A stretch of 64,000 bases of DNA, taken from the NCBI RefSeq assembly GCF_900111155.1, contig NZ_FOGG01000004.1:124001-188000 (forward strand). Direction: 5' to 3'. Both the position numbers and the translations under genes were made by a program. Positions 44,913 through 54,133 of this stretch are shown piece after piece; position 1 is the first letter of the stretch; every line of letters starts with the position of its first letter. The notes beneath the pieces are model-generated. The model did no database searches. It was not told the origin of the DNA and was given only the letters and a program-made list of their open reading frames with translations. This DNA is from Pedobacter rhizosphaerae (lineage in GTDB: Bacteria > Bacteroidota > Bacteroidia > Sphingobacteriales > Sphingobacteriaceae).

Positions 44913-47900
44913 ATGAATAAATCCTATCCTTATTATCTCTTACTCCCTGTTGTCTTTCTCCTCTTCACTCATCTTCAAGGCTTCGCACAGATAAAATCGC
45001 CTGAAAAAACAAGAGTAGTACTCAGAATCAAAGAAAAATCTTTAGCTGAGGTATTATCCGATATTGAAAAACAGAGTGGCTATAGTTTCAATTATGACCA
45101 GAATGAAATTAACAGCAACCAGAAAGTAAATACCAATTCCAACAGTAATTTAAAAGCGGTTTTAGATGGCTTATCGAACGAGCTGGGATTAGAATTTGCT
45201 ATAAGCGGCCGATTCATATCGGTACGTAAAGCGCCCAAAAAGAAAGCATTGCCTGCCCGCACTATAACGGGTGTGGTTAAGGATAGCGATTCGGGAATTC
45301 CAATCCCGGGAGTCAACATTGTACTGAAAGGATCGGGAAAAGGAGCTACAACCAATGCAGATGGCGCATTCATCTATAAAATTAACGCCGAAAATATCGA
45401 CAAAACGGTTTTGGTATTTAGCTATGTAGGGATGAAGCCTAAAGAAGTAGTGGTGGGCAAACAGGTATTTATCAATGTGAATCTGGAGAACGATGCTTTG
45501 GCCATGGGAGAAGTGGTGGTAACCGGCTCTTACACCAGAGAAAAACGGAGAGAGGAAGTAGTAGGAAGTATTGCTCAGGTAAGTGCTGAACGACTACAAA
45601 CTCAGCGACCGATAGAAAGTTTTGATAAAATGCTTGAAGGTTTAGTTGCGGGGGTACAGGTAGAAACGACTACAGAACTCAACACACCTGTTAAAATTAA
45701 TATAAGGGGTCAAGGCTCTCTGCCCAATCTAAGTAGTTCAGCAAGAACCACCTCCTCACAACCACTTTTTGTAGTAGACGGATTACCTTTATACGAGCAA
45801 CAACGGGGGAACGAAAGCAGCGTCTTCAATACAGAGAAATACCTTAATCCGCTTTCTAACATCAATCCTGCAGATATTAAAACGATTACTATTTTAAAAG
45901 ATGCCACGGCCTCGGCCTTGTATGGTGCAAATGCTGCCAATGGCGTAATCATCATTACTACAAAATCGGGTACGGCAGGTAATACCCGCTTCAATTTTAA
46001 CTATGATACCGGGGTTGCCTCCTTTATCAATCAATATAAATGGCTAAGTGGTCCGCAATATTACAGTTTACTTCGCGAAGCTTATATAAACGATGGCCGC
46101 TCTGCCACAGAAGCTACACAACTGGCAGGAAGTAAAACCAATAATGTAGATTGGTTTGATCTGACCAACAGAAATGCGACTTACCATAACTTTGATTTTC
46201 AGGCAGATGGTGGATCAGAGAAAACAACCTTTCTCTTTAGCTCTGGGTATCGCAACCAGCAAGCCAGCTCTTATGGCAACGACCTCCAAAAAATCTATTT
46301 CAGATTAAGGGCAGATCACCAAGCGTCTGATAAACTTAAAATAGGCTTTAGTGCCAATGCTACCTATACCAAACAAAATTCACTTTCTAATTATGGAGCG
46401 GTAACATTACCACCAAATATTGCTCCTTACAACGCAGACGGAACATTTGCTAAATTTTTGGGCGTACCCAATCCTTTGGCTGTATTAGAACAAAATGACG
46501 ATTACAGCAAGGGGCTAGACTTTCAGGCCATTGGTTATGCCGGCTATCAACTTACCAAAGAGATTAGTATTGATGGAAGGCTGGGTGCAAACTCATACCA
46601 AACTAAACAAACTACATTCGAATCTGCCTTAAATGCCAGTGGAGAAAACGTAAATGGAAGGCTGAGAATATATGATCGAAACCGTATCGGATATATCGGA
46701 TTCATTAAAGCCAGCTATGATAAAACCTTTGCTAAAAAACATAAGATAGGCTTTTTGGTGGGTACTGAACTACAGAATGAAGATATTAGCTTGCTTCGTG
46801 GTATGGGTAGTGGTTTTACCTTTGACCGCCGGCGGGTATTAGATGGTGCAGCTGCACAATCAAGCGCATCTTCTAATTCTTCAAACGCAACTGTTTCCTA
46901 CTACTCACAATTAGAGTATAATTACGATAAGAAATATTACCTGAATTTTAATGGAAGGGCCGATAAATCCTCCATATTTGGGGGAGATAAGCAAGTGGCC
47001 TTAAACGGATCTGCAGGAGCGTCGTGGATTATATCTAACGAGCCTTTTCTTAAAGACAATAAAACCATTACTTCCTTAAAAATTAGAACAACATTCGGAA
47101 GTACCGGAAACTCCAGGATTGGTAATTACTCTGCGAGGGGATTATACAATTTTGGTACAGGCACCGGATCAACCTATGCAGGCAACGTAGCTTCTTATCC
47201 TTTGCTAACCGGAGCTCCCAATCCAGATTTAGGCTGGGAAAAGAATTTACAGTTAAACTTCGGATTGGACTTCTCCTTATTTGACCGCATTCAGGTAACT
47301 GCAGAATATTACAGCAATACCATTAATGATTTAATCTCGTCGGTTGATGTTCCCTTAGAAACAGGATTTGCTACGATTTCGGCAAATACCAGTAAAATGA
47401 GGAATTCGGGCTTCGAGTTAAGCATCAATGCCAATGTGATAAAATCAGATAACTTCTCCTGGAATTTAGCCTACAATTTTGGATCGAATAAAAATACTTT
47501 ACTGGCCTACAATAATGGAGCGGCAGCACTCTATGGCTTCCGAGATAATGCTTATGCTTTTAAAGTTGGCAACAGCTCTTCTGCTATTTATGGTTATCAA
47601 TGGGCAGGTGTAAACCCAGATACCGGAGCAGAAATGTTCTACGGCCCCGACGGCAGCATTAAAACTGCGGCAGAGATTAACGCCTTACCCATAAACAATG
47701 TTCAGGTAATTGGCGAACGTTTACCGGATTTTCAAGGTGGCTTATTTAACAATTTTAGCTACAAAAACTTTGAGCTGTCATTCAATGTGCTCTATAGCTA
47801 TGGCGCAAGTCAGATTTTTAGTCCGGCTGATGAGGCTGATGGACGAAACCTTCAAAATCGAAATCAAAGCGTGAACCTGGTAGACCGTTGGCAAAAACCT

Positions 47901-48197
47901 GGCGACATTACTGATATTCCCCGTTTAAATATCAACCGCACCATTGTTTCCAACTCTTCCCGCTATGTTTATGATGTAAGTTACCTTAAGCTCTCTAATG
48001 TAAACCTGGCGTATAAGTTAAGCGACAAACTGAGTCAGAAATTACACCTAAAAAGGCTGATGGTATTTGCTAATGCTACCAACCTTTTCTACTTGTACAA
48101 CGATGCAGGTACCAAAGGCAGAAATGGCATTGCCGAAAAAAGATTTGTTTATCCGGAAAGCATGGCCTTAACGGCCGGAGTTAAGGTTACCCTTTAA
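44913..48197 (+). CDS. SusC/RagA family TonB-linked outer membrane transporter with STN domain
   Basis: A 1094-residue protein with signal peptide ending GFAQ. The STN domain (about 34-103, VVLRIKEKSLAEVLSDIEKQ, LEFAISGRFISVRK) is followed by a carboxypeptidase-like regulatory domain (TITGVVKDSDSGIPIPGVNIVL). Next is the plug (VVVTGSYTREKRREEVVGSI, FVVDGLPLYEQQ, ITILKDATASALYGANAANGVIIITTK), then the 22-strand barrel ending SMALTAGVKVTL. It imports a SusD-captured ligand with TonB energy. STN plus the upstream sigma/FecR pair means ligand-induced expression. Ligand unknown. Confidence 0.95.
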   Translation: MNKSYPYYLLLPVVFLLFTHLQGFAQIKSPEKTRVVLRIKEKSLAEVLSDIEKQSGYSFNYDQNEINSNQKVNTNSNSNLKAVLDGLSNELGLEFAISGRFISVRKAPKKKALPARTITGVVKDSDSGIPIPGVNIVLKGSGKGATTNADGAFIYKINAENIDKTVLVFSYVGMKPKEVVVGKQVFINVNLENDALAMGEVVVTGSYTREKRREEVVGSIAQVSAERLQTQRPIESFDKMLEGLVAGVQVETTTELNTPVKINIRGQGSLPNLSSSARTTSSQPLFVVDGLPLYEQQRGNESSVFNTEKYLNPLSNINPADIKTITILKDATASALYGANAANGVIIITTKSGTAGNTRFNFNYDTGVASFINQYKWLSGPQYYSLLREAYINDGRSATEATQLAGSKTNNVDWFDLTNRNATYHNFDFQADGGSEKTTFLFSSGYRNQQASSYGNDLQKIYFRLRADHQASDKLKIGFSANATYTKQNSLSNYGAVTLPPNIAPYNADGTFAKFLGVPNPLAVLEQNDDYSKGLDFQAIGYAGYQLTKEISIDGRLGANSYQTKQTTFESALNASGENVNGRLRIYDRNRIGYIGFIKASYDKTFAKKHKIGFLVGTELQNEDISLLRGMGSGFTFDRRRVLDGAAAQSSASSNSSNATVSYYSQLEYNYDKKYYLNFNGRADKSSIFGGDKQVALNGSAGASWIISNEPFLKDNKTITSLKIRTTFGSTGNSRIGNYSARGLYNFGTGTGSTYAGNVASYPLLTGAPNPDLGWEKNLQLNFGLDFSLFDRIQVTAEYYSNTINDLISSVDVPLETGFATISANTSKMRNSGFELSINANVIKSDNFSWNLAYNFGSNKNTLLAYNNGAAALYGFRDNAYAFKVGNSSSAIYGYQWAGVNPDTGAEMFYGPDGSIKTAAEINALPINNVQVIGERLPDFQGGLFNNFSYKNFELSFNVLYSYGASQIFSPADEADGRNLQNRNQSVNLVDRWQKPGDITDIPRLNINRTIVSNSSRYVYDVSYLKLSNVNLAYKLSDKLSQKLHLKRLMVFANATNLFYLYNDAGTKGRNGIAEKRFVYPESMALTAGVKVTL

Positions 48198-48207
48198 AAT
48201 TATTGAT

Positions 48208-49635
48208 ATGAAAAAATTAATATATCTATCCCTATTACTAATTGTATTCAGTTCCTGCGAAAAGATTTTGGATAAGGAGCCCACAGATCAGGTTTCATTA
48301 GAAGATTTATTTGCTGATGTTCCGGGAACTAAAACGGCTCTGGCAGGTTCCTATAAAGCACTTTTCAATAGCGAACATTATCAGCTTAATACCATGGTGT
48401 ATCCAGATTTAGTGGCGGGTAACATCAAATACAGTAAAACTACCAACGTGGTACTTACCGATATTTTTAATGCCATACAAAATGCTACAGAATCTTCCAT
48501 GAACGGCACCTACTCAGGCTTATACGGAGAGCTGAACAACATTAATAATATCATTAAATATGCGCCCGCAGCCGCAGGTTCAGCAACAGAAAAAAACAAA
48601 ATAATTGCAGAAGCAAAATGCCTGAGGGCCTTGGTTCATTTTGACCTGTTGCGTATTTTTTCTAAAGCTTACAACGTTAGTCCGGATAACAATCAACTGG
48701 GGGTGGTTATCAATTTAAAACCACAGCTTTTCTCAGATACAGCACCAGTAAGATCGACCATACAACAATCTTACCAGACCATTATTACCGATTTAACAGA
48801 AGCGATTGCTGCATTTGACAATACAGATGTTGGGGTTTTAAATGGCACCAACAAGCAAAACTTTTTCACTAAAACTTCAGCCCAGGCATTACTGGCCAAA
48901 GTTTACTTATATGCCAACCAGTGGGACAATGCCTACAATTTAGCCGATGCTGTAATTAAAACTGGTAAATATTTCCTGCTTTCCAATGCCAATTATGTGG
49001 GTAACTGGGCGCTAAAAACACCATCAAGCGAATCTATTTTTGAAATTGCCCTGGAAACAAATTTTGCCGCCAATGGATTAGGCGCATATTACGACATTAC
49101 AAATACCACTTACAGACAGTATGCGGCTACAAATGATCTGATGGGCTTATATAGCGCTACAGATGTGAGAAGATCTGCTTCCATGTTTAATAGTATTGCC
49201 ATCAATAATGTGACTTATTTTTTCACTAAAAAGTATGCATCTGGTGGTACCGCACAAACGCCTGTTAAACTATTGCGTCTTTCAGAATTATACCTCATTA
49301 GGGCAGAAGCAGCGGCAGAAAAGTCATCACCAGATTTAACGCAAGCCAATGCCGATTTGAACGTTATTCGCCTGCGTGCAGACCCTTCTGCAACTGCCTT
49401 GAATATAACCGCAAAAGCCGACCTCGTTGATGCCATATTACTGGAACGTAGAAAAGAACTGGCCTTTGAAGGCAACTTACTGTATGATTTAAATCGCCGT
49501 AAAAAAGATATTACCCGTGTAGATGGTGATTCTCAGAATAAAAACCTTGCTGCCACCGATTACCGTTTAGTTATGCCGCTACCTATTAATACGATCACGG
49601 CCAATAGAAGTTTGATCCAAAATCCTGGTTACTAA
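48208..49635 (+). CDS. SusD/RagB family substrate-binding lipoprotein
   Basis: A 475-residue outer membrane lipoprotein (lipobox LIVFSSC) with the SusD pattern: DKEPTDQVSLEDLFADVPGTKTALAGSYKALFN near the start, TPR-like middle (AEAKCLRALVHFDLLRIF, TSAQALLAKVYLYANQWDNAYNLAD), and C-terminal ELYLIRAEAAA, ILLERRKELAFEGNLLYDLNRR. It caps the adjacent SusC. It lies 10 bases after SusC and 14 before the next lipoprotein gene. Confidence 0.95.
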   Translation: MKKLIYLSLLLIVFSSCEKILDKEPTDQVSLEDLFADVPGTKTALAGSYKALFNSEHYQLNTMVYPDLVAGNIKYSKTTNVVLTDIFNAIQNATESSMNGTYSGLYGELNNINNIIKYAPAAAGSATEKNKIIAEAKCLRALVHFDLLRIFSKAYNVSPDNNQLGVVINLKPQLFSDTAPVRSTIQQSYQTIITDLTEAIAAFDNTDVGVLNGTNKQNFFTKTSAQALLAKVYLYANQWDNAYNLADAVIKTGKYFLLSNANYVGNWALKTPSSESIFEIALETNFAANGLGAYYDITNTTYRQYAATNDLMGLYSATDVRRSASMFNSIAINNVTYFFTKKYASGGTAQTPVKLLRLSELYLIRAEAAAEKSSPDLTQANADLNVIRLRADPSATALNITAKADLVDAILLERRKELAFEGNLLYDLNRRKKDITRVDGDSQNKNLAATDYRLVMPLPINTITANRSLIQNPGY

Positions 49636-49649
49636 GTTTATTACAGACA

Positions 49650-50261
49650 ATGAAAAAATTACTCCTCATCATCGCAACATTAACCATCTTGTCTGGCTGC
49701 AAGAAAGAGCAACCCGCAGATAAAGCCGATCTTTACCCCGAAGTGCCTTTAGCTACTGCCTCATCTTCTGCTATGGCTGTATTCCAACAAAACATCGCCT
49801 TTTATCAGATGTTTGTTTATCGGTTTGATCCTACAACTAACACCTGGACCAACAGAATTGGCAGCCATTTTTCTACCACTTCAGCTACTGATCCAACTTT
49901 TATCGGTTTTACAAATGCTGGCGTAGCAGATAGCGGAACAGCCATGTTCGATATGGTTAGACTCTACAGTACCCAAACGGGCTCAACAAATATCAGAACG
50001 GTGAAAATTAATGCCGATCAGGTTTTACAGTTCTTTCCCGACTATGAAAAAGCTAAAACGGGTATTGTAAAGGTAAAAACACAAGATATTGTATTAACGA
50101 AATCTGATGCAAGCACCTTCAAAATCGGCATCAGCGGAAGTGGTACTTATGATGAAACTTCTAAAGTAATCGATCTCAGTATCACCTTTAACGAAGCCGC
50201 TATTGGTGGCACTACCCGAACATTTAATTACAAAATGAGTCCAACAGCCTTAACCTTGTAG
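49650..50261 (+). CDS. Lipoprotein of unknown function in the SusCD locus
   Basis: A 203-residue protein with a strong lipobox (ILSGCKKE). The body is beta-rich and Thr/Ser-rich: FVYRFDPTTNTWTNRIGSHF, SGTAMFDMVRLYSTQTGSTNIRTVKI, FKIGISGSGTYDETSKVIDLSITFNE. No named family is recognised. Its position after SusD and one base before the peroxidase gene suggests that it binds or presents the same ligand. It could be a surface-exposed substrate-binding lipoprotein like SusE/F; this is only inference. Confidence 0.7.
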   Translation: MKKLLLIIATLTILSGCKKEQPADKADLYPEVPLATASSSAMAVFQQNIAFYQMFVYRFDPTTNTWTNRIGSHFSTTSATDPTFIGFTNAGVADSGTAMFDMVRLYSTQTGSTNIRTVKINADQVLQFFPDYEKAKTGIVKVKTQDIVLTKSDASTFKIGISGSGTYDETSKVIDLSITFNEAAIGGTTRTFNYKMSPTALTL

Positions 50262-50262
50262 C

Positions 50263-51393
50263 ATGAAGAGAATATTTCTGGTTGGTGCCATACTGGCAAC
50301 CTTCATTTTAAGCTCTGCTTTTTTTCAGGATGAAGATTATACCATCGCGCAGTTGCGTGAAATTTACAGTGGCGATAGCAGTAAATGGCCTAAGCCAGAT
50401 TTAGATGAATCGGTAAAACCGGGTTTTAAAGATATTGGCTATCTCGACAAACCTGTCTATCCTGCCAATAATCCTTACCAGACAGATAAAGAAAAACTGG
50501 GTAAATTATTATTCTTTGATCCCCGCATGTCTGTTTCCAGACAAATTGCCTGCGCTTCCTGTCACGACCCCGAACTGGGTTGGGGCGATGGCAAAAGGGT
50601 AGCTTATGGCCACGACCGTCAAATTGGAAAACGTAATGCGATGACGATTTTGAATACGGCCTTTTACGATAAACTCTTTTGGGATGGACGAGCAAATAGT
50701 TTAGAACATCAATCGGGCTTTCCGGTTCAGGATCGGGTAGAAATGAACCATGATCTTAAAGCGATGGTTAAAAACATTAAAAAAATTGATGGTTACAAAC
50801 CCCTCTTTACAAAGGCTTATGGCAGTGCCGAAGTTACCTTAGAAAGGATACAAAAGGCGATTGCAACATTTGAAAGAGGAATTATTAGCAACCACAGCCG
50901 TTTTGACGCTTTTATGAAAGGCAATAAAACCATTCTAAAAGACGATGAGGTAATGGGCTTACACCTTTTTCGTACCAAAGCCAGATGTATTAATTGCCAT
51001 AATACGCCCTTATTTAGCGACAATAAATTTCATAACGATGGACAGGCTTTACTGGGAACTAAGTTTGAAGACCTCGGCTTATATAACGTGACCAAAAATT
51101 TAAAGGATGTAGGGGCTTTTAGAACGCCTTCTCTGAGAGAGACCAATATTACAGGACCATGGATGCATCACGGGAATTTTCCTTCCATTAAAGATGTAAT
51201 TGAGTTTTATAACCTTGGAAATCCGGTAGTGCAACAAAAAGCTTTAAAAGTTCCAGATTCGCTTAAAACACCTAAGTCTGCAATCCTACGTAAGTTAAAT
51301 CTTAGTTTGAAGGAGCAAGAGCAGTTAGAGGCATTTTTGAAATCGATAAGCACGCAGGTAAATAAGATTAATCCACCTGTTTTGCCGCAATGA
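50263..51393 (+). CDS. Di-heme cytochrome c peroxidase family protein (CcpA/MauG type)
   Basis: A 376-residue exported protein (signal segment to about residue 21) with two haem c sites, CASCH at 97-101 and CINCH at 242-246, in the normal spacing. The first haem block continues HDPELGWGDGK, and later FRTPSLRETNITGPWMHHG and GMHH-like elements match the peroxidase family. It reduces H2O2 or oxidises a protein or ligand, using electrons from c-type cytochromes. The start is one base after the lipoprotein stop, so it belongs to the uptake operon. This is an unusual cargo-linked redox enzyme. Confidence 0.9.
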   Translation: MKRIFLVGAILATFILSSAFFQDEDYTIAQLREIYSGDSSKWPKPDLDESVKPGFKDIGYLDKPVYPANNPYQTDKEKLGKLLFFDPRMSVSRQIACASCHDPELGWGDGKRVAYGHDRQIGKRNAMTILNTAFYDKLFWDGRANSLEHQSGFPVQDRVEMNHDLKAMVKNIKKIDGYKPLFTKAYGSAEVTLERIQKAIATFERGIISNHSRFDAFMKGNKTILKDDEVMGLHLFRTKARCINCHNTPLFSDNKFHNDGQALLGTKFEDLGLYNVTKNLKDVGAFRTPSLRETNITGPWMHHGNFPSIKDVIEFYNLGNPVVQQKALKVPDSLKTPKSAILRKLNLSLKEQEQLEAFLKSISTQVNKINPPVLPQ

Positions 51394-51431
51394 TAGAATA
51401 ATATTATAAAATCCCAAGAAATCCAAAATCT

Positions 51432-52600
51432 GGTCGTAGTGTCCAAAATCTGGTCGTAGTGTCTCACTACGACCTATAATATAGTCGTAGCGTATTTAAC
51501 TTTAAGTAAAGTCAAAAAAAATATTTACCATATAAGCCACATAAGAAAGTATAAATTGATATATTTTCCTCAATCTATTAATTAACGGAGGTATTTCATC
51601 GTCCAGAGATCCTTCGTTCCTCAGGATGACAGATTGCGTATAAACACCGATCAACTCAAATCTCAAATCTGGTCGTAGTGTCTCACTACGACCTATAATA
51701 TAATCGTAGCGTATTTAACTTTAAGTAAAGTCAAAAAACATTTACCATATAAGCCACATAAGGAAGTATAAGTTGATATACTTACCTCACTCTATTAATT
51801 AACGGTAGTATTTCATCGGGAACAGATCCTTCGTTCCTTAGGATGACAGATTGTGTATGAACACCGATCAACTCAAATCTGGTCGTAGTGTCTCTCACTA
51901 CGACCTAGAATATAGTCGTAGCGTATTTAACTTTAAGTAAAGTCAAAAAATATTTACTATATAAGCCACATAAGGAAGTATAAGTTGATATATTTTCCTC
52001 AATCTATTAATTAACGGAGGTATTTCATCGGTTGCAGATCCTTCGTTCCTCAGGATGACAGAGTGTGTATGAACGGTCGTCATTCCCACGCAGGAGGGAA
52101 TCCAAATTCTGGTCGTAGTGTCTCCAATGCTATTAACTTAAGGAGAAAACTAAAATGGATTGTCAATCCTGAGCCTGTCGAAGGGCAATTCATTTTAGTT
52201 TTCGACTTATTAAGAAGGTCTTCGACGAGCTCAGACTGACACCATTTTGCTTAACTTAATAGCATTGGTAGTGTCTCACTACGACCTATAATATAGTCGT
52301 AGCGTATTTAACTTTAAGTAAAGTCAAAAAAAATATTTACAATATAAGCCACATAAGAAAGTATAAATTGATATATTTTCCTCAATCTATTAATTAACGG
52401 AGGTATTGCATCGTCCAGAGATCCTTCGTTCCTCAGGATGACAGATTGTGTATGAACGGTCGTCATTCCCGCGCAGGCGGGAATCCAAATTCTGGTCGTA
52501 GTGTCTCACTACGACCTATAATAGAGTCGTAGCATATTTAACTTTAAATAAAGTCAAACAAAATATTCACCATATAAGCCAAATAAGAAAATATAAATTA
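51432..52600. repeat. Composite tandem array, about 210-230-bp unit, five copies
   Basis: Each unit begins with GGTCGTAGTG-TCT-CACTACGACC, then TATAATATAGTCGTAGCG, an ACTTTA-AG-TAAAGT hairpin, ATATAAGCCACATAAG, and GATCCTTCGTTCCTCAGGAT. Units start at 51452 (with a partial at 51432), 51671, 51881, 52111 (split by a mobile element) and 52494. ATTCCC-N8-GGGAAT palindromes appear at 52082 and 52465. The stretch 51394-52720 contains no gene. Confidence 0.92.
52124..52268. mobile_element. MITE-like element, 145 bp, with terminal inverted repeats and 8-bp target duplication
   Basis: The ends are CCAATGCTATTAACTTAAG (52124-52142) and CTTAACTTAATAGCATTGG (52250-52268), inverted repeats with one mismatch in 19. 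Both sides carry TAGTGTCT (52116-52123 and 52269-52276), the duplicated target. Removing element and one copy restores GGTCGTAGTG-TCT-CACTACGACC, exactly the stem-loop found uninterrupted at 51671. There is no coding capacity, so mobility would need a transposase elsewhere. Confidence 0.9.
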
Positions 52601-52720
52601 ATCTCCTTTTTAGCGAAGCATTTGCACCTTAAGCTTCCATATACTTACATGACTTATATGGTAAGAAAACAACCTAACCCAAATCTCTTTAAATCTGCGG
52701 GAGCATAAAAAACGAAAATC

Positions 52721-54115
52721 TTAAAGCAATTCTAACACCTTGATCATTTCTGCTGTAACCAGCTCAACATCTTCAGTAGTTGTTCTCCAGTTTACGAAAG
52801 CAGCTCTAATGCCTTTTTTGCCTTTGTATTGCGTTGGGGTCATAAAAACCTTACCCGTAGCATTAAGTTTCTGCAAAAATGGCGCTACCAATTCTTCATT
52901 TTGAAGCGTAAAGCAAACAGTATTTAACCAAACCGGAGCCAGAAGTTTAAAGCCCGGATGTTGCTCAATAAAATCGGCAAAAGATAAAGTTACCGCTACA
53001 CAATCTTGTATTAATTGCTGATAACCCTTTTTACCGTAGCTCATCAGGGTAAACCAGGCTGGCAATGCTTTTAAACGCCTGGAGTTTTCGGGTAAAAAAT
53101 TAAGGTAACTGAAGTTATCCAACGGATTCCCTAAATAAGCAGCATTGGCATTTTGAAAGCTCTCCATTTGTAACAGCTGATGTTGTTCTTTAATAAAAAA
53201 GACAGCGCTTTCATAAGGTACATTTAGCCACTTATGACAATCAACAGTAATGCTATCTGCATTTTCCCAACCTTTTACCAAATGGCTGTATTGAGGAGAA
53301 CAGGCCGCAAAGCCGCCAAAAGCAGCATCAATATGCCACCAGAAATTATATTCAGACCGCAGCGTGTTAATCGCTTCGAAATCATCAAAATCTACTGTAT
53401 TTACAGTACCCGCGCTGGAAATCAGTATAAAAGGTTCGCCATTTAATTCGGCAATCTTTTTCTTCAGATCTACAATATTAAGGGCTTCGCGATTACCCTC
53501 AGCAACTTCTACTGTAATCACATTGGCACTCCCAATGCCCAGCATGGCTAAAGATTTCAGGGAAGATGAATGTGGCGTAGCGGAGAGCACATGAATTTTC
53601 TCTGAAATTCCGTCTTTAGCAAAATCCTTGTCTTTTTGTTTTCCAAACCACTGTCGGGCAACAGCCAGGCAGGTAAAGTTAGACAGGGTAGCCCCGGTTA
53701 CAAACCCACCGAAAAAATCCTTCGGTAAATTAAACAGGGATGACAAAAGCTGGATGGTTTCTAATTCAATAAGCCCTGAAACATCTCCTGCACCTTTGGC
53801 AGATTGTGTATTCTGATCGTAAATTGTAGCCAGCCAATCGCCGGCAATGGCTGCAGGCGTGGTACCACCAGTAACGAAACCCCAGTAACGTGGACCCGAT
53901 GAGCCTACCATTACCGGTTCAAAACGCTGATTAAACTGCTGTAGCGCAGCAATAGTCCCCAAGCCCTCTTCCTGCAAAGTATCTACCTTTTCTACCACCT
54001 TAGCAGTAGACGTAGCTCTGTTTTGCAAATCATCCAGGTAATCCATTCCCTGTTGTTGTACCAACTGAAGGATTTCCTGTAAAATCTGATTGTCGTGATG
54101 GAGCTGAGGATTCAT
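52721..54115 (-). CDS. PLP-dependent decarboxylase (group II, aromatic-amino-acid-decarboxylase-like)
   Basis: A 464-residue fold-type I PLP enzyme. The PLP lysine is in ADSITVDCHKWLNVPYESAVF, the pyridine-nitrogen Asp is in FWWHIDAAFGGFAA, and the cofactor-stacking region is SSAGTVNTVDFDDFEAI. The N-terminal GSSGPRYWGFVTGGTTPAA block is typical of group II decarboxylases. It decarboxylates an amino acid that cannot be named. It starts 18 bases after metF and is the last gene of the metH-metF unit, the reason for which is unclear. Confidence 0.88.
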   Translation of the reverse strand: MNPQLHHDNQILQEILQLVQQQGMDYLDDLQNRATSTAKVVEKVDTLQEEGLGTIAALQQFNQRFEPVMVGSSGPRYWGFVTGGTTPAAIAGDWLATIYDQNTQSAKGAGDVSGLIELETIQLLSSLFNLPKDFFGGFVTGATLSNFTCLAVARQWFGKQKDKDFAKDGISEKIHVLSATPHSSSLKSLAMLGIGSANVITVEVAEGNREALNIVDLKKKIAELNGEPFILISSAGTVNTVDFDDFEAINTLRSEYNFWWHIDAAFGGFAACSPQYSHLVKGWENADSITVDCHKWLNVPYESAVFFIKEQHQLLQMESFQNANAAYLGNPLDNFSYLNFLPENSRRLKALPAWFTLMSYGKKGYQQLIQDCVAVTLSFADFIEQHPGFKLLAPVWLNTVCFTLQNEELVAPFLQKLNATGKVFMTPTQYKGKKGIRAAFVNWRTTTEDVELVTAEMIKVLELL

Positions 54116-54133
54116 GGCTGAAGTAAATGAATT

